Shown here: positions 36,493-44,807 of the stretch, piece by piece
How the letters are laid out: each line of letters opens with the position of its first letter
Numbering within the stretch: position 1 is the first letter of the stretch
Source: Hirschia baltica ATCC 49814
GTDB lineage: Bacteria; Pseudomonadota; Alphaproteobacteria; Caulobacterales; Hyphomonadaceae
Direction: 5' to 3'
DNA: 64,000 nucleotides
Assembly: GCF_000023785.1 (NCBI RefSeq)
Contig: NC_012982.1
Location: 1,674,001 to 1,738,000 of the forward strand
The notes under the pieces: model-generated
What the model was told of the DNA's origin: nothing
Database searches by the model: none
Seen by the model: the letters and a program-made list of their open reading frames with translations, nothing else
Made by a program: the position numbers and the translations under genes

Positions 36493-38703
36493 TTAGGATC
36501 GCCGATTATTAGATTGCAGTTCCGGTTCTGATTTCATGCTGAGACCAATCCGTTTTCTTTGAACATCTACCTCCATAACCGTCACATTTACGATATCACC
36601 TGCTTTGACGATATCGTGAGGGTCGCTCACAAATTTGTCGGCTAATTGTGAAATATGAACAAGTCCATCCTGATGTACACCTATATCCACAAAGGCTCCG
36701 AAAGCTGTTACATTTGTGACGGTACCTTCCAATTTCATTCCTGAGTTTAAATCTGATATTTCTTCTACCCCATCTTGTAGCGTGGCAGTCTTAAAAAGTG
36801 GTCGCGGGTCACGACCGGGTTTTTCAAGTTCAGCGATAATATCTACTACAGTGGGAATACCGAAAGTTTCAGTCGCGAAATCTTTTGGGTTTAACCTGGA
36901 AAGAAATTCTTTGTCCCCAATCAGGCTGCTTATTGTTCGGCCCGTCTTTTCAGCAATTTGTTTTACCAGAGGATATGCTTCAGGGTGAACTGCTGAAGCA
37001 TCAAGGGGATTCGTGCCATCAACAATTTTCAGGAAACCAGCTGCTTGTTCATAGGCTTTAGGCCCCATACGGGCCACTTTTTTGAGAGTTGATCGGTTCT
37101 TAAAAGGACCATTTTCATTTCTAAAAGCAACTATATTATTAGCTAAGGTTTCAGATAAACCAGAAACGCGAGAAAGTAACGGGGCCGACGCCATATTAAC
37201 ATCAACACCGACAGAGTTCACACAATCTTCCACGACGGCGTCTAGTGATCGAATTAAAGCTGATTGATCCACATCATGTTGATATTGACCAACACCGATC
37301 GCCTTGGGGTCTATTTTTACTAATTCAGCCAAGGGATCTTGTAGGCGTCTAGCAATTGAGACAGCGCCGCGAATGCTTACATCCATATTTGGGAACTCTT
37401 TAGCCGCTAACTCAGAAGCAGAATACACAGAGGCACCTGCTTCAGATACAATGACTCTAGTCAACTTCAATTCTGGCATTTTGCTTGATAACTCTGCGAC
37501 AAGTTTATCAGTTTCGCGACTTGCTGTTCCATTGCCTACGCTCACAAGTTCTACTTTGTGCTTCTTACAAAGTGTAGCCATGGTGGTAAGCGAGCCCTGC
37601 CAATCTTTACGCGGCTCGTGTGGGTAGATAGTTGCTGTATCAATTACTTTTCCAGTTGCATCAACAATAGCAATTTTACATCCTGTTCGTATTCCCGGAT
37701 CCACCCCCATAACCACTCGAGCGCCCGCTGGTGCTGCGAGTAATAGGTCTCGCGCATTTCGAGAAAATATTCTGATAGCTTCTGTATCTGCTTTTTCTTT
37801 TAGGCGTGAAATTGAATCATTTGCACTTGATGATGCTAGTTTGGATTTCCACGCTTTTTCAGCTGTTTCAGACATCCAGCTATCACCTGGACGCCCCTTA
37901 TTGGATATTCCAAATTCTCGCATGACCACACCAACGGCAGGATGTTTTTGACTTGGCAAATGTGGCACATCAAGATTGATTTTCAGCACACCTTCTTTTT
38001 GACCCCGAAGCAGGGCTAACGCACGGTGTGATGGCATATCGCGAATGGGTTCATCAAAATCAAAATAATCGGAAAACTTAGCTCCTTCTTTTTCTTTCCC
38101 TTTTACTAATTTTGAACCTAACTCCCCATTATTCCATACTTTTTCTCTTACCGGACCAACAACCTTAGGTGTTTCAGCTATACGTTCAATAATGATATTT
38201 CTGGCACCTTCTAATGCTGCATTCAGGTCTGTGATCCCATTATCGTTAGAGACAAAAGCGAGAGCTTCTTTGTCTGGAGCTAGAGATGGATTGAGCAATA
38301 GTTTCTCTGCCAGAGGTCCTAAACCCGCCTCTATTGCTATTGATGCTTTCGTGCGCCTCTTGGGCTTAAACGGTGCATATACGTCTTCTAACTCAACTTT
38401 TGTTTCAATCTTCAATATTTGACGCTCTAAATCTGGTGTGAGTTTTTCTTGATCACGGATAGATTTTAAAATCGTTGATTTTCGATCGTTAAGCTCGGTG
38501 AGATAGGTTAATCTTTCAGATAGTTTTCTAAGTTGAGTATCATCCAAACCGCCTGTGACTTCTTTTCTATATCGGGCAATAAACGGCACAGTGGAACCTT
38601 CTTCTATTAGTGTAATTGCCGCTAATACTTTGGCGTCGGGAACTTTAAGTTCACGAGCAATGATTTGCGCTGTTTGATTTTTTACTGAAGAAGAATTTTT
38701 CAT
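36493..38703 (-). CDS. tex: Tex-family S1 RNA-binding protein
   Basis: The 736-residue protein matches Tex end to end. The N-terminal helical region reads EEGSTVPFIARYRKEVTGGLDD. A YqgF/RNase H-like core follows (MGVDPGIRTGCKIAIVDATGKV), then helix-hairpin-helix segments (SPLLSRVSGLSETLANNIVAFRNENGPFKNRS), and a C-terminal S1 domain (GTVTNVTAFGAFVDIGVHQDGLVHISQLADKFV). Tex is a conserved transcription/RNA-associated factor with a nucleic-acid scaffold role. Length is close to the family norm. It is a single gene converging on the receiver operon. Confidence 0.93.
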   Translation of the reverse strand: MKNSSSVKNQTAQIIARELKVPDAKVLAAITLIEEGSTVPFIARYRKEVTGGLDDTQLRKLSERLTYLTELNDRKSTILKSIRDQEKLTPDLERQILKIETKVELEDVYAPFKPKRRTKASIAIEAGLGPLAEKLLLNPSLAPDKEALAFVSNDNGITDLNAALEGARNIIIERIAETPKVVGPVREKVWNNGELGSKLVKGKEKEGAKFSDYFDFDEPIRDMPSHRALALLRGQKEGVLKINLDVPHLPSQKHPAVGVVMREFGISNKGRPGDSWMSETAEKAWKSKLASSSANDSISRLKEKADTEAIRIFSRNARDLLLAAPAGARVVMGVDPGIRTGCKIAIVDATGKVIDTATIYPHEPRKDWQGSLTTMATLCKKHKVELVSVGNGTASRETDKLVAELSSKMPELKLTRVIVSEAGASVYSASELAAKEFPNMDVSIRGAVSIARRLQDPLAELVKIDPKAIGVGQYQHDVDQSALIRSLDAVVEDCVNSVGVDVNMASAPLLSRVSGLSETLANNIVAFRNENGPFKNRSTLKKVARMGPKAYEQAAGFLKIVDGTNPLDASAVHPEAYPLVKQIAEKTGRTISSLIGDKEFLSRLNPKDFATETFGIPTVVDIIAELEKPGRDPRPLFKTATLQDGVEEISDLNSGMKLEGTVTNVTAFGAFVDIGVHQDGLVHISQLADKFVSDPHDIVKAGDIVNVTVMEVDVQRKRIGLSMKSEPELQSNNRRS

Positions 38704-38830
38704 TTATGCACCTTGGTGGCCGATGGTTCGACTGATCGGATAAGTAACAAGTTTGTGAAATGCTTTAGGTAATGAAGTGCTCCTGAACTCATTTATAGAA
38801 GGTTTACAAGCAAGAGTATGGTTAAAATAT

Positions 38831-38866
38831 TTTTGTAAGTTTCCATTGCAATGGAGGCTTACAAAA
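38831..38866. repeat. Interrupted hairpin overlapping the DUF885 terminator
   Basis: TTTTGTAAG (38831-38839) and CTTACAAAA (38858-38866) flank the 12-base perfect palindrome CCATTGCAATGG (38843-38854). The right arm shares its A-run with the terminator of the DUF885 gene, so the two RNA structures would compete. Confidence 0.45.
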
Positions 38867-38893
38867 AAGGCTCCAGAAAAATTTCCGGAGCCT
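38863..38893 (-). terminator. Rho-independent terminator of the DUF885 gene
   Basis: On the minus strand AGGCTCC pairs with GGAGCCT (7 bp, 12-base loop), followed by six T. It lies 24 bases beyond the DUF885 stop. Confidence 0.85.
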
Positions 38894-38916
38894 AGAATTT
38901 TTTAAGCGGTAAAATG

Positions 38917-40791
38917 CTATTTTGCTTTTACAGAAGTAATCCAGTCATTTACACGTCTTTCCAGAATTGTAAGTGGTAGGGCACCACCACTGAGAACTGT
39001 ATCGTGAAAACTGCGAATGTCGAATTTGTCGCCAAGTTCTTCTTCTGCTTTCTTTCTTAATTCTTGAAACTTTATCATTCCGATTTTGTAGCTAGTCGCT
39101 TGTCCCGGTAGAACCATGTAACGACGCACTTCAGAACGCGCTTGGTCAGTTGTTATTGCGGAGTTTGCTTGGAAATATTCGATAGCTTGTTGTTCTGTCC
39201 AGCCCTTAGAGTGTAGTCCAGTGTCTAAAACTAGACGTATAGCGCGCCAGATCTCTGAACCTAAACGACCAAACTCTGACAGAGAGTCTTCATAAGTGCC
39301 TGGCATTTCCTTGGCTAGCCATTCTGTGTACAGAGCCCAGCCTTCAACATAGGCTGTAAAACCAGCTTGCGTTCTAAATATTGGAATACCTTCTAGCTCT
39401 TGTGCTATTGATATTTGCATGTGATGGCCGGGAAGGCCTTCATGATATGCAATCACCTCAAGCTCACGTTTTGGCATTGCTTCCATATCTAGTAAGTGGG
39501 CGTAATATATTCCTGGGCGTGACCCATCTGGCGTACCGGGGAAATAATGTTGAGCAGCGCCTGCTTGTTCACGGAAGGGTTCAACTCGACGTACTTCTAG
39601 ATCTGCTTTAGGTAGAATGCCGAAATAGTTTGGTAGTTGCGCTTTGATTTTATCAATTGCAGCTGTCGCGTCGTCTATATATCCTTGGCGCCCCTCATCA
39701 GTATTGGGGTAGTAGAGGCGTTCATCGGATTTTTCATCACGCAAGAAAGCAAAGAAATCTTGTAAACTTCCTTCAAATCCAAATTCTGTTTGAATTGCTT
39801 CCATTTCGCCTCGTAAGCGATCAACTTCCTTTAAACCTATTTCGTGAATCTCATCTGCTGTGAGCGTTGTCGTAGTTTGGTTTGCCAGTCTTTCATTATA
39901 AAAATCACCACCAGAAGGTAGTGCGCTTACACCTTGAGCAATTTCGTTGGCGTTTACTTTGTCTTCAACCTGCCATTCGATGAGCGATTGGTAAGCTGGC
40001 TTCCATTTTTCCAAAAGGGTGGTTTTGATGTCTGCTCTTAGTTGCTCCGCTTTGCTCTCATCTATTGCTTCAGATTCAAGTAGAGCATCTATTTTTGTAT
40101 TTGCATCAGCCCAAACAGCATTATCTTCACCACTTTCATCAAATGGTGCGCCTGATATGATTTTTTCGGCTTCTTCAATCACTTGTTCAAATGCAAAATA
40201 TGGTGGCCGAACGCCTGTAGCAGCATTCTCTTTTGACCTGACAATGAGTTGGTCTATAGCACGAGCAGATTCGCCAATTCGTGATAGGTAATTGTCCATA
40301 TCATCTGCATCTTCAACTTTATGAAATGCAATTAATAGCTGTGGAAAAAAGCCATGAACAGCATTCATCTGTTCAAATACATACCCATTTGTAGGAAAAT
40401 TTGCTGCTGCATCAGATTGTGCAAATTGATAAGCCGCGATGTCGTAAGATGTTTTTGCTTCAGCTGAAAGTTTATCATAGTCAAATGAGGCTTTCATTTC
40501 CGAATCTTTGGAACGCTTCCAGCTAAGAATGCTCTCTTCGTGCTCTTTTGAGAAGTCGTCGATTTTATCTTGACCGCTATCTCTGCCAAGGAATGTTTTT
40601 TGGATTGGACTGAACGCTAGCTCTTCTTCAAATTTTTGATCCAACCATTCATTCAAACGCTTTGATTCAAGTTCAACTTCTTCAGCTGTGAATGTGGTTT
40701 CTGATTTTGGTTCAGATTTGGTGGGTGTGTTGGGCTCACATGCTGCTAGCATTAGTATGGTCGCTAGAGCTGTTAGTGTTGTTTTGCTCAT
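38917..40791 (-). CDS. DUF885 family lipoprotein, predicted metallohydrolase
   Basis: The 624-residue protein has a clear lipoprotein signal (MSKTTLTALATILMLAAC, lipid Cys18) followed by a Pro/Thr/Glu-rich linker, so it is anchored in the envelope. The rest is the all-helical DUF885 family. The putative metal site is YHEGLPGHHMQ with a downstream YVEGWALYTEWLAKEMP, recalling gluzincin peptidases although the spacing is not the classic HExxH. A role as a periplasmic peptidase or carboxypeptidase is likely but not shown. It is a single gene with its own terminator. Confidence 0.85.
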   Translation of the reverse strand: MSKTTLTALATILMLAACEPNTPTKSEPKSETTFTAEEVELESKRLNEWLDQKFEEELAFSPIQKTFLGRDSGQDKIDDFSKEHEESILSWKRSKDSEMKASFDYDKLSAEAKTSYDIAAYQFAQSDAAANFPTNGYVFEQMNAVHGFFPQLLIAFHKVEDADDMDNYLSRIGESARAIDQLIVRSKENAATGVRPPYFAFEQVIEEAEKIISGAPFDESGEDNAVWADANTKIDALLESEAIDESKAEQLRADIKTTLLEKWKPAYQSLIEWQVEDKVNANEIAQGVSALPSGGDFYNERLANQTTTTLTADEIHEIGLKEVDRLRGEMEAIQTEFGFEGSLQDFFAFLRDEKSDERLYYPNTDEGRQGYIDDATAAIDKIKAQLPNYFGILPKADLEVRRVEPFREQAGAAQHYFPGTPDGSRPGIYYAHLLDMEAMPKRELEVIAYHEGLPGHHMQISIAQELEGIPIFRTQAGFTAYVEGWALYTEWLAKEMPGTYEDSLSEFGRLGSEIWRAIRLVLDTGLHSKGWTEQQAIEYFQANSAITTDQARSEVRRYMVLPGQATSYKIGMIKFQELRKKAEEELGDKFDIRSFHDTVLSGGALPLTILERRVNDWITSVKAK

Positions 40792-41285
40792 GGAAATTCC
40801 TCATCCCGAATTTTGTTGATAAATGATTTTTGGCAGCTCTTTTGCGATACAGCAAGGTGGCTTGAGCGCTCTGCGCATGAAATACGCCTAATTATAAATT
40901 AACTTAGATGATATTGAGGGTTTTTGATCATTATTTAGTCAAGAAATCTTTATCTTATGAATTTTGAGAATTTCTTTTGTGATAGAAGCGAGAGCTAGTT
41001 GTTTTTGCTGTGAGTTCGCCTGCGTAATGTCAAATTTCCAAGGATATTGCGGAGGTTATATATTGCAAATATTCGTCGAATGTTGAAGCTTTGTACTGTA
41101 AATTTTAAATTACCCGCAAATTTTATAATAATTATCAGTATATACTGGTCTATTATTCTGTTATATTGGGTGGTACGGAAGCTTGTCTGCGGTATTGGGA
41201 TGGCTTCTTGAACTATAGCAGATGAAAGCAGTTAGCTTACATAGATGGGCAATTGCTGGCGTTCTGTCCGGAGGAACTCAATGTA
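40792..41285. other. Long AT-rich gap upstream of the bkd operon
   Basis: This 494-base divergent region separates the DUF885 lipoprotein from the branched-chain dehydrogenase operon and must hold both promoters. It is strongly AT-rich. I see no tRNA and no clear RNA family. A 13-codon leader frame (41245-41286) ends on the bkdA1 start codon. A Bkd-type Lrp operator could be here, but none stands out. Confidence 0.5.
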
Positions 41286-41286
41286 A
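41245..41286 (+). promoter_or_regulatory. 13-codon leader frame ending on the bkdA1 start (ATGTAATG)
   Basis: A short frame, MGNCWRSVRRNSM, runs from ATG 41245 to a TAA at 41284-41286 that shares its last A with the bkdA1 ATG. Its last sense codon plus stop is ATGTAA, a start-stop element, and GGAGGA at 41270-41275 is well placed for that ATG and for bkdA1. There is no run of Leu, Ile or Val codons, so it is not a classic attenuator. It may be chance. Confidence 0.3.
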
Positions 41287-42518
41287 TGTCAGTTAAAATT
41301 AATTTTCCAACCCCCTCGGCGAGACCCGGAGATATCCCGGATTTTTCAAATTATAAGTTTCCCGACCCAGGAGTTTTGTCAGTACCACCATTGGAGATGA
41401 CCGCAGAAGAATCTCGAGAGTACGCAAATAGTCTTATTCGTGTTCTTGATAAGGAGGGGAATGCCGTTGGCCCGTGGTCAGATTATCTAGGTGAAGAGGG
41501 TCTTGAAGACGCGTTGCTTCAAGGTCTCCGCGATATGCTTCAGATGCGCGCGATAGATGCGCGAATGTTAAACGCCCAAAGGCAAGGTAAAACGACCTTT
41601 TATCTGCAATGTACAGGCGAAGAAGCAATTGGTTGTGCATTCCAGAAGCAACTGCACCCAGGTGACATGAATTTTCCTACATACCGGCAACAGTCATTAT
41701 TGGTTGCCAGTGGTTATCCTTTAAAAAGTCTTTTTGGTCAGTATTATCAAAATGAAAATGACCCATTGAGCGGGCGTCAATTACCTACGCTACATTCAGC
41801 TAAAGACTATGGCTTTTTTACTATATCCGGAAACTTAGGTACCCAATACGTTCAAGCTGTTGGGTGGGCTATGGCAGCGGCTCTAACTGGTACTGACAAT
41901 ATCTCTGCAGCTTGGATAGGAGATGGTGCAACTGCCTCAAATGATTATCATTCTGCGATGGTGACGGCTGCGGTCTACAAGCCGCCAGTGATATTGAATG
42001 TGGTCAATAACCAATGGGCGATATCTAGTTTTTCAGGAATAGCAGGTGGCTCAGCATCAACTTTTGCGAGCCGTGGGGTAGGTTATGGAATACCGTCTAT
42101 TCGTGTAGACGGAAATGACTTTCTAGCTGTTATGGCTGCTACAAAATGGGCAACAAAGCGCACGCGTGGTGGGTTTGGGCCAGTTGTAATCGAATGGGTG
42201 ACTTACCGTGTGGCGGCGCACTCAACCTCAGATGATGCGTCCGCTTACAGACCCAAAGAGGAAGCTGAAGCTTGGCCCTTAGGTGATCCAGTTGAACGCT
42301 TAAAACAACATCTCATAAATCGTGGAAAATGGTCCGAAGCGCGGCATAAGCAAGGGGTAGCTGAAATCATGGATGAAGTTATTACCGCTCAAAAAGAAAG
42401 TGAAGCATTGGGGACTTTCCTAAATCCCCAATACCTATCTCCGTCAGCGATTTTTGAAGGCGTATATGAAGAAATGCCCGAGCATTTGAAACGTCAGCGT
42501 CAAGATATGGGGGCGTAG
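41286..42518 (+). CDS. bkdA1: Branched-chain 2-oxoacid dehydrogenase E1 alpha subunit
   Basis: The chosen ATG at 41286 (MSVKINFPTPSARPGDIPDF) follows GGAGGA. The 410-residue protein is the thiamine-diphosphate E1 alpha subunit that decarboxylates 2-oxo acids of Leu, Ile and Val. The long N-terminal extension before the core is typical of the proteobacterial BCKDH type. Recognisable stretches are QGKTTFYLQCTGEEAIGCAF, FPTYRQQ, WIGDGATASNDYHSAM (ThDP/Mg motif) and YRVAAHSTSDDASAYRP. It is the first gene of bkdA1-A2-B-lpdV and starts inside a TAATG overlap with a leader frame. Confidence 0.93.
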   Translation: MSVKINFPTPSARPGDIPDFSNYKFPDPGVLSVPPLEMTAEESREYANSLIRVLDKEGNAVGPWSDYLGEEGLEDALLQGLRDMLQMRAIDARMLNAQRQGKTTFYLQCTGEEAIGCAFQKQLHPGDMNFPTYRQQSLLVASGYPLKSLFGQYYQNENDPLSGRQLPTLHSAKDYGFFTISGNLGTQYVQAVGWAMAAALTGTDNISAAWIGDGATASNDYHSAMVTAAVYKPPVILNVVNNQWAISSFSGIAGGSASTFASRGVGYGIPSIRVDGNDFLAVMAATKWATKRTRGGFGPVVIEWVTYRVAAHSTSDDASAYRPKEEAEAWPLGDPVERLKQHLINRGKWSEARHKQGVAEIMDEVITAQKESEALGTFLNPQYLSPSAIFEGVYEEMPEHLKRQRQDMGA

Positions 42519-42523
42519 TGAAA

Positions 42524-43537
42524 ATGGCTCAAATGACTATGATTGAAGCGGTACGATCTGCCATGGATGTTATGCTTGAAAAGGACCCCAAAGTTATCGT
42601 TATGGGGGAGGATGTTGGGTATTTTGGTGGTGTTTTTCGTTGCACAGCCGGATTACAAAAAAAATACGGTATCGAACGCGTATTCGATACGCCTATAAAT
42701 GAAAGCGCTATTGTTGGGATGGGAGTTGGCATGGCCACGCAAGGCATGCGTCCATGCGTCGAAGTCCAATTTGCCGATTATATGTTTCCTGCTTATGATC
42801 AGATCACTCAGGAGGCTGCACGTATTCGTCATCGCTCCGCTGGTCAATTTACTTGCCCAATGGTTATTCGTATGCCGACCGGAGGTGGTATTTTTGGTGG
42901 ACAGACGCATAGTCAAAGTCCAGAAGCACTCTTTACTCATGTCGCGGGTTTGAAAGTTGTACAACCTTCATCACCTCTTGATGCCAAAGGGCTTCTGATT
43001 GCAGCTATAGAAGATCCAGATCCCGTTATATTTCTTGAACCCAAACGAATTTATAACGGTCCTTTTGATGGCCATCACGACACTAAATCTGTTGGTTGGG
43101 CGGGGCATCCTTTAGGTGAGGTTCCAGAAGGTTATTATAAAACCCCATTAGCCAAAGCTTCAGTTTACCGTGAAGGTGAAGCGATAACGATCCTAGCCTA
43201 TGGCACAATGGTGTATGTCGCCGAAGCTGCGGTTAAAGAGGCTGAAGTTGATGCGGAAATTATTGATTTACGCACTTTGTTGCCACTTGATTTAGAAACA
43301 ATCGTGGCATCTGTGCAGAAGACGCGGCACTGCATGATTCTTCATGAAGGAACCCGAACATCTGGTTTTGGTGCCGAGCTTATCGCTGAAGTTCAGGAAG
43401 CCTGTTTCTACCATCTTGAAGCACCTATCAAGCGCGTAACTGGTTGGGATGCGCCTTACCCGCATGCGCAAGAATGGGATTATTTCCCAGGTCCTAAACG
43501 CGTCATCCGAGCAATTAAAGAAACTTTGGAGGCTTAA
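42524..43537 (+). CDS. bkdA2: Branched-chain 2-oxoacid dehydrogenase E1 beta subunit
   Basis: The protein (337 residues from MAQMTMIEAVRSAMD) is the E1 beta subunit, with the conserved VIVMGEDVGYFGGVFRCTAGL, FDTPINESAIVGMGVGMA, EVQFADYMFPAYDQI, QTHSQSPEALFTHVAGLKVVQPSSP and LYGTMV-type strands. It forms the alpha2beta2 E1 with the preceding gene. An in-frame GTG at 42518 overlaps the bkdA1 stop (TAGTG) and could serve as start; GGGGG at 42509 is better spaced for the ATG at 42524. Confidence 0.92.
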   Translation: MAQMTMIEAVRSAMDVMLEKDPKVIVMGEDVGYFGGVFRCTAGLQKKYGIERVFDTPINESAIVGMGVGMATQGMRPCVEVQFADYMFPAYDQITQEAARIRHRSAGQFTCPMVIRMPTGGGIFGGQTHSQSPEALFTHVAGLKVVQPSSPLDAKGLLIAAIEDPDPVIFLEPKRIYNGPFDGHHDTKSVGWAGHPLGEVPEGYYKTPLAKASVYREGEAITILAYGTMVYVAEAAVKEAEVDAEIIDLRTLLPLDLETIVASVQKTRHCMILHEGTRTSGFGAELIAEVQEACFYHLEAPIKRVTGWDAPYPHAQEWDYFPGPKRVIRAIKETLEA

Positions 43538-43538
43538 A

Positions 43539-44804
43539 ATGAAAAATATAGCAATTAAACTTCCAGATGTTGGTGAAGGTGTCACTGAAGTTGAAATCGT
43601 AGAATGGCATGTAAAAGTTGGTGACGAAGTACGCGAAGATGATGTGTTGGCCGCTGTGCTTACCGATAAAGCAACTGTTGAAATTCCATCATTGTGTAGC
43701 GGTAAGATTGTTTGGCTTGCGACGGATGTAGGCGATGTACTGGCGGTTGGATCTGAACTTGTACATATTGAAACAAGTGATGATGTTAAAATTGAAGAAG
43801 CAAAAGAAACAGTAGCCAAACTTCAACCGGACAACGCTTCAAAAGAAGTCGATGTTTCCGAACAAAAGTTAGCACCTTCAACATCTCATAAACCTACTTC
43901 CAACCTAAGTGCACCTAGAAAAGAAGGGGAGGCACCATTAGCCTCTCCAGCAGTCCGGCATCGAGCGCTTCAAGGCGGAATTGATTTGCGTCAAGTGGTT
44001 GGTTCAGGCCCTGCTGGACGTATTACACATGAAGACCTCAACCGAGTGTATGCGAACCCAGTTGCGCAATCTAACGCTGGTGTGGGAAATGCAATGGTTG
44101 AGCAAGCGGGGCAAACTGACATTAAGATCACAGGATTGCGCAAAAAAATCTCAGAAAAGATGGCGCTCGCCAATGCTCGTATCCCTCACATTACAATTGT
44201 AGAGGAGGTTGATGTCACTTCAATTGAAGACTTGCGAGCAAAATTAAATGATGATCGAGGCGACAAACCAAAATTGACGGTTTTACCGTTCATAACGGCG
44301 GCTATTGTTAAAGCTATTCAAAAACAGCCAGAAATGAATGCTCATTATTATGACGATGAAGGCTTTGTGCGACGTTATGAGGGTGTTCATGCCGGTATTG
44401 CCACAATGACTGAGAATGGGCTGGTTGTGCCAGTCCTGCGCCATGCTGAAGCAAAATCTGTATGGGATATCGCCTCTGAATTAGTTCGGTTATCTGCTTC
44501 GGCAAGGGATGGTACGGCAAAGCGTGAAGAATTAATTGGTTCCACGATTACAATAACATCTCTTGGTCCATTAGGTGCGATTGCGACAACACCCATCATA
44601 AACCACCCCGAAGTTGCTATCGTTGGTGTAAACAAAATTGTTGTACGCCCACATTGGGATGGTGCTGAGTTTGTACCTCGTAAAATGATGAATATCTCAT
44701 CCAGCTTTGATCACCGAATTATCGACGGCTGGGATGCGGCTGTTTTTGTACAACGCATTAAAACACTCTTGGAAACACCCGCACTAATTTTTATGGGGAA
44801 CTAA
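43539..44804 (+). CDS. bkdB: Branched-chain 2-oxoacid dehydrogenase E2 (lipoyl acyltransferase)
   Basis: The ATG at 43539 follows a perfect GGAGG and lies one base after the E1 beta stop; an earlier in-frame ATG lies inside that gene. The 421-residue core protein has one lipoyl domain (Lys44 in TDKATVEIPS), a linker, a peripheral-subunit-binding domain (ASPAVRHRALQGGIDLRQVVGSGPAGRI in two conserved halves) and a catalytic acyltransferase domain ending in SFDHRIIDGWDAA (His about 392). It transfers acyl groups to CoA, yielding isovaleryl-CoA and related products that feed the leucine operon in this window. Confidence 0.93.
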   Translation: MKNIAIKLPDVGEGVTEVEIVEWHVKVGDEVREDDVLAAVLTDKATVEIPSLCSGKIVWLATDVGDVLAVGSELVHIETSDDVKIEEAKETVAKLQPDNASKEVDVSEQKLAPSTSHKPTSNLSAPRKEGEAPLASPAVRHRALQGGIDLRQVVGSGPAGRITHEDLNRVYANPVAQSNAGVGNAMVEQAGQTDIKITGLRKKISEKMALANARIPHITIVEEVDVTSIEDLRAKLNDDRGDKPKLTVLPFITAAIVKAIQKQPEMNAHYYDDEGFVRRYEGVHAGIATMTENGLVVPVLRHAEAKSVWDIASELVRLSASARDGTAKREELIGSTITITSLGPLGAIATTPIINHPEVAIVGVNKIVVRPHWDGAEFVPRKMMNISSSFDHRIIDGWDAAVFVQRIKTLLETPALIFMGN

Positions 44805-44807
44805 GCC

